This document shows, in pieces, positions 7,421 through 8,159 of a DNA stretch of 8,159 nt. A program made the position numbers and the translations under genes. This DNA is from UBA4717 sp045536775 (GTDB lineage Bacteria > Bacillota > Clostridia > Oscillospirales > CAG-272), in assembly GCA_045536775.1 (NCBI GenBank), contig JAZSOD010000086.1, positions 1-8,159 on the forward strand, written 5' to 3'. Position 1 is the first letter of the stretch. Each line of letters starts with the position of its first letter. Below the pieces are notes generated by a model, which saw nothing but the letters and a program-made list of their open reading frames with translations, was not told where the DNA came from and did no database searches.

Positions 7421-7463
7421 TAAAATAAAACGACAGCTCTGCCTCAAAAAAAGCACAACTGTC
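7421..7463 (-). terminator. hairpin plus U-rich tail between the small ORF and the LeuA-like gene (possible attenuator)
   Basis: On the minus strand GACAGTTGTGC (7463-7453) pairs with GCAGAGCTGTC (7442-7432) in an 11-position stem with one G-U pair and one G-G mismatch, a 10-base loop, then GTTTTATTTTAA (7431-7420). This has the form of an intrinsic terminator of moderate strength. It lies 29 bases after the small ORF's stop and about 25 bases before the LeuA-like ribosome site, so some transcription must pass it if the downstream genes rely on the promoter at 7754-7782. No competing antiterminator pairing was found by eye. Confidence 0.55.
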
Positions 7464-7491
7464 AAACAAATCATTTCGTTAGTTAACCGTT

Positions 7492-7725
7492 TTAGTTTGC
7501 CTTTTTTGACTGCATATTCATACGCATAATAATTATGCCCGAAATAATTATCGCAGCAATAATATCAATGCGAAATATAATAATTAGCGCAAGGCATAGT
7601 AAAACAGACACTGCCTTGTAAGCAATGTCTGAAAAGTTAACAGTATTAAACAGAGCACGAAAACAAGATGCAACACGATTTGCACCCATTGATGTACTAT
7701 TATCTGTTGTCTTACAGAAAAACAT
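7492..7725 (-). CDS. small Ile-rich hydrophobic protein or leader peptide, 77 residues
   Basis: I do not recognise this protein. The first 35 residues are polar with two Cys (4 and 21); residues 38-68 are strongly hydrophobic, broken only by R52 and D54, so one or two short membrane helices are possible. Twelve of the nineteen residues 48-66 are isoleucine (nine ATT, three ATA), in three III clusters. GGAGG (7739-7735) sits 9 bases before ATG 7725, and a near-perfect promoter starts the message about 22 bases upstream, so translation is well supported. The ORF is followed by a terminator-like hairpin and then branched-chain genes. Two readings fit: a small membrane protein, or an unusually long leader peptide whose isoleucine codons sense charged tRNA-Ile. 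Leader peptides are usually 15-40 residues, which counts against the second. Confidence 0.6.
   Translation of the reverse strand: MFFCKTTDNSTSMGANRVASCFRALFNTVNFSDIAYKAVSVLLCLALIIIFRIDIIAAIIISGIIIMRMNMQSKKAN
7605..7631 (-). other. 12-bp hairpin inside the small Ile-rich ORF
   Basis: On the minus strand CAGACATTGCTT pairs fully with AAGGCAGTGTCTG's last 12 bases across a 3-base ACA loop (two G-U pairs), followed by TTTTACT. It sits about 120 bases after the predicted transcription start, just before the isoleucine-rich codons. It could be a pause or weak termination structure in the leader region, or a chance result of coding sequence. The length and near-perfect pairing make pure chance less attractive. 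Confidence 0.4.
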
Positions 7726-7753
7726 CGCTTTCGTCCTCCGCTAATTTTAGAAA

Positions 7754-7782
7754 ATTATATCACAAAAACCGCGTTTTGTCAA
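7754..7782 (-). promoter_or_regulatory. near-consensus sigma-A promoter for the branched-chain unit
   Basis: On the minus strand a perfect -35 TTGACA (7782-7777), a 17-base spacer and a perfect -10 TATAAT (7759-7754) with an extended TG (7762-7761). Transcription should start near 7747, giving a leader of about 22 bases before ATG 7725. It is the only strong promoter seen for the minus-strand genes to its left. So good a promoter argues that control comes after initiation (termination) or through a repressor whose site I cannot identify. Confidence 0.88.
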
Positions 7783-7896
7783 CAAAAAACAATGATTATT
7801 TCAAATTTATACTAATTTTCCAAATGCTTTTATTCCTTATATACGTCACACTGTCAATTTTAACAACTTCACTGCATAAATATGCAAGAAATCAAT

Positions 7897-7938
7897 AAAA
7901 AAGACATGACCGACGGGCACTATATGCCCGTCGGTCAT
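7897..7938 (-). terminator. strong intrinsic terminator of fhs, possibly bidirectional
   Basis: A perfect 14-bp inverted repeat (7906-7919 and 7925-7938, 5-base loop), begins 8 bases after the fhs stop codon. On the minus strand it is followed by TCTTTTTTATT (T-run 7902-7897), a classic Rho-independent terminator. On the plus strand the same hairpin is followed by six T (7943-7948), so it could also stop transcription coming from the left. It isolates fhs from the branched-chain unit. Confidence 0.93.
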
Positions 7939-7946
7939 AGGCTTTT

Positions 7947-8159
7947 TTAGAATAATCCGGAGATCTTTCCGTTTTCGTCAACGTCGATCTTTTCTGCCGC
8001 GGGGGACTTGGGAAGTCCCGGCATTGTGAGAATATCACCTGTGAGAACTACGATGAAGCCTGCGCCTGCGGATATCTTTACGTTCTTGATGGTTACCGTA
8101 AAGTTTTCAGGTGCGCCAAGCTTTGTAGGATCGTCCGAGAAGCTGTACTGTGTCTTTGC
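7947..8159 (-). CDS. fhs: formate-tetrahydrofolate ligase, C-terminal 70 residues only
   Basis: ATP-dependent ligase that joins formate to tetrahydrofolate to give 10-formyl-THF, feeding one-carbon metabolism and, in acetogens, the methyl branch of the Wood-Ljungdahl pathway. Only the C-terminus is here; the gene begins beyond the right edge (the full enzyme is about 555 residues). The end is highly characteristic: AKTQYSFSDDPTKLG at the start of the fragment, SAGAGFIVVLTGDILTMPGL (30-49) and the terminal AAEKIDVDENGKISGLF. Its TAA (7949-7947) runs straight into a terminator, so it is the last gene of its own unit and is not co-transcribed with the branched-chain genes. Fhs is widespread in Clostridia and does not by itself show acetogenesis. 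Confidence 0.96.
   Translation of the reverse strand, partial: AKTQYSFSDDPTKLGAPENFTVTIKNVKISAGAGFIVVLTGDILTMPGLPKSPAAEKIDVDENGKISGLF

Noticed and set aside
7396..7747. T-box riboswitch, expected ahead of many branched-chain operons in Firmicutes
   Set aside because: The T-box core (AGGGUGGNACCGCG-like) is not present on the transcribed strand between the promoter and the LeuA-like gene.
7829..7857. second minus-strand promoter, TTGACA with a 17-base spacer and AATAAA
   Set aside because: The -10 matches only four of six positions in AT-rich DNA and a far better promoter lies about 75 bases downstream; kept only as a weak possibility.
7668..7898. 76-codon plus-strand frame with a hydrophobic C-terminal part
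   Set aside because: It overlaps the small Ile-rich ORF and crosses the strong minus-strand promoter; no ribosome site or promoter was seen for it, and its composition fits AT-rich intergenic DNA.
1..8159. CRISPR array, insertion sequence, tRNA/rRNA or phage genes
   Set aside because: No regularly spaced repeats, transposase or integrase frames, terminal inverted repeats or RNA gene sequences were seen; the window is a metabolic operon plus the end of fhs.

Overview
The window looks like a piece of a strictly anaerobic, low-to-mid G+C Firmicute, most likely a gut or rumen Clostridia member (inference). The evidence is a ferredoxin-dependent 2-oxoacid oxidoreductase, a formate-tetrahydrofolate ligase, strong GGAGG-type ribosome sites and a textbook TTGACA/TATAAT promoter. 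Every gene I accept lies on the minus strand, so the window reads right to left. Open frames on the plus strand are antisense shadows.

Layout in direction of transcription. The last 70 codons of formate-tetrahydrofolate ligase (fhs) end at 7947, followed at once by a strong hairpin terminator (7897-7938). A near-consensus sigma-A promoter (7754-7782) then starts a new unit. It first reads a 77-codon, extremely isoleucine-rich small ORF (7492-7725), then a terminator-like hairpin (7421-7463). Next come a LeuA-like protein that has lost the usual metal-site signature (5995-7395), an 820-residue fusion of a TIM-barrel isomerase-like domain with an acyl-CoA synthetase (3482-5944), a branched-chain aminotransferase (2410-3468) and a SIMIBI-type P-loop ATPase (1739-2428). 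The unit ends with a 2-oxoacid:ferredoxin oxidoreductase: ferredoxin-like delta subunit (1530-1733), VorB-type alpha subunit (404-1474) and beta subunit (cut at base 1). A gamma subunit is expected beyond the left edge. Gene gaps from 7395 leftward are -19 to +55 bases, so this is probably one operon.

How the genes may work together (inference). The acyl-CoA synthetase, the 2-oxoacid:ferredoxin oxidoreductase and the aminotransferase form a complete three-step link between free branched-chain acids and valine, leucine and isoleucine: acid to acyl-CoA, acyl-CoA plus CO2 to 2-oxoacid, 2-oxoacid to amino acid. It could run as assimilation by reductive carboxylation, known from rumen anaerobes, or in reverse as amino-acid fermentation. 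The LeuA-like protein, the ATPase and the TIM-barrel domain do not fit a standard step and are the most interesting parts. The Ile-rich ORF followed by a hairpin suggests, without proving, control by attenuation.
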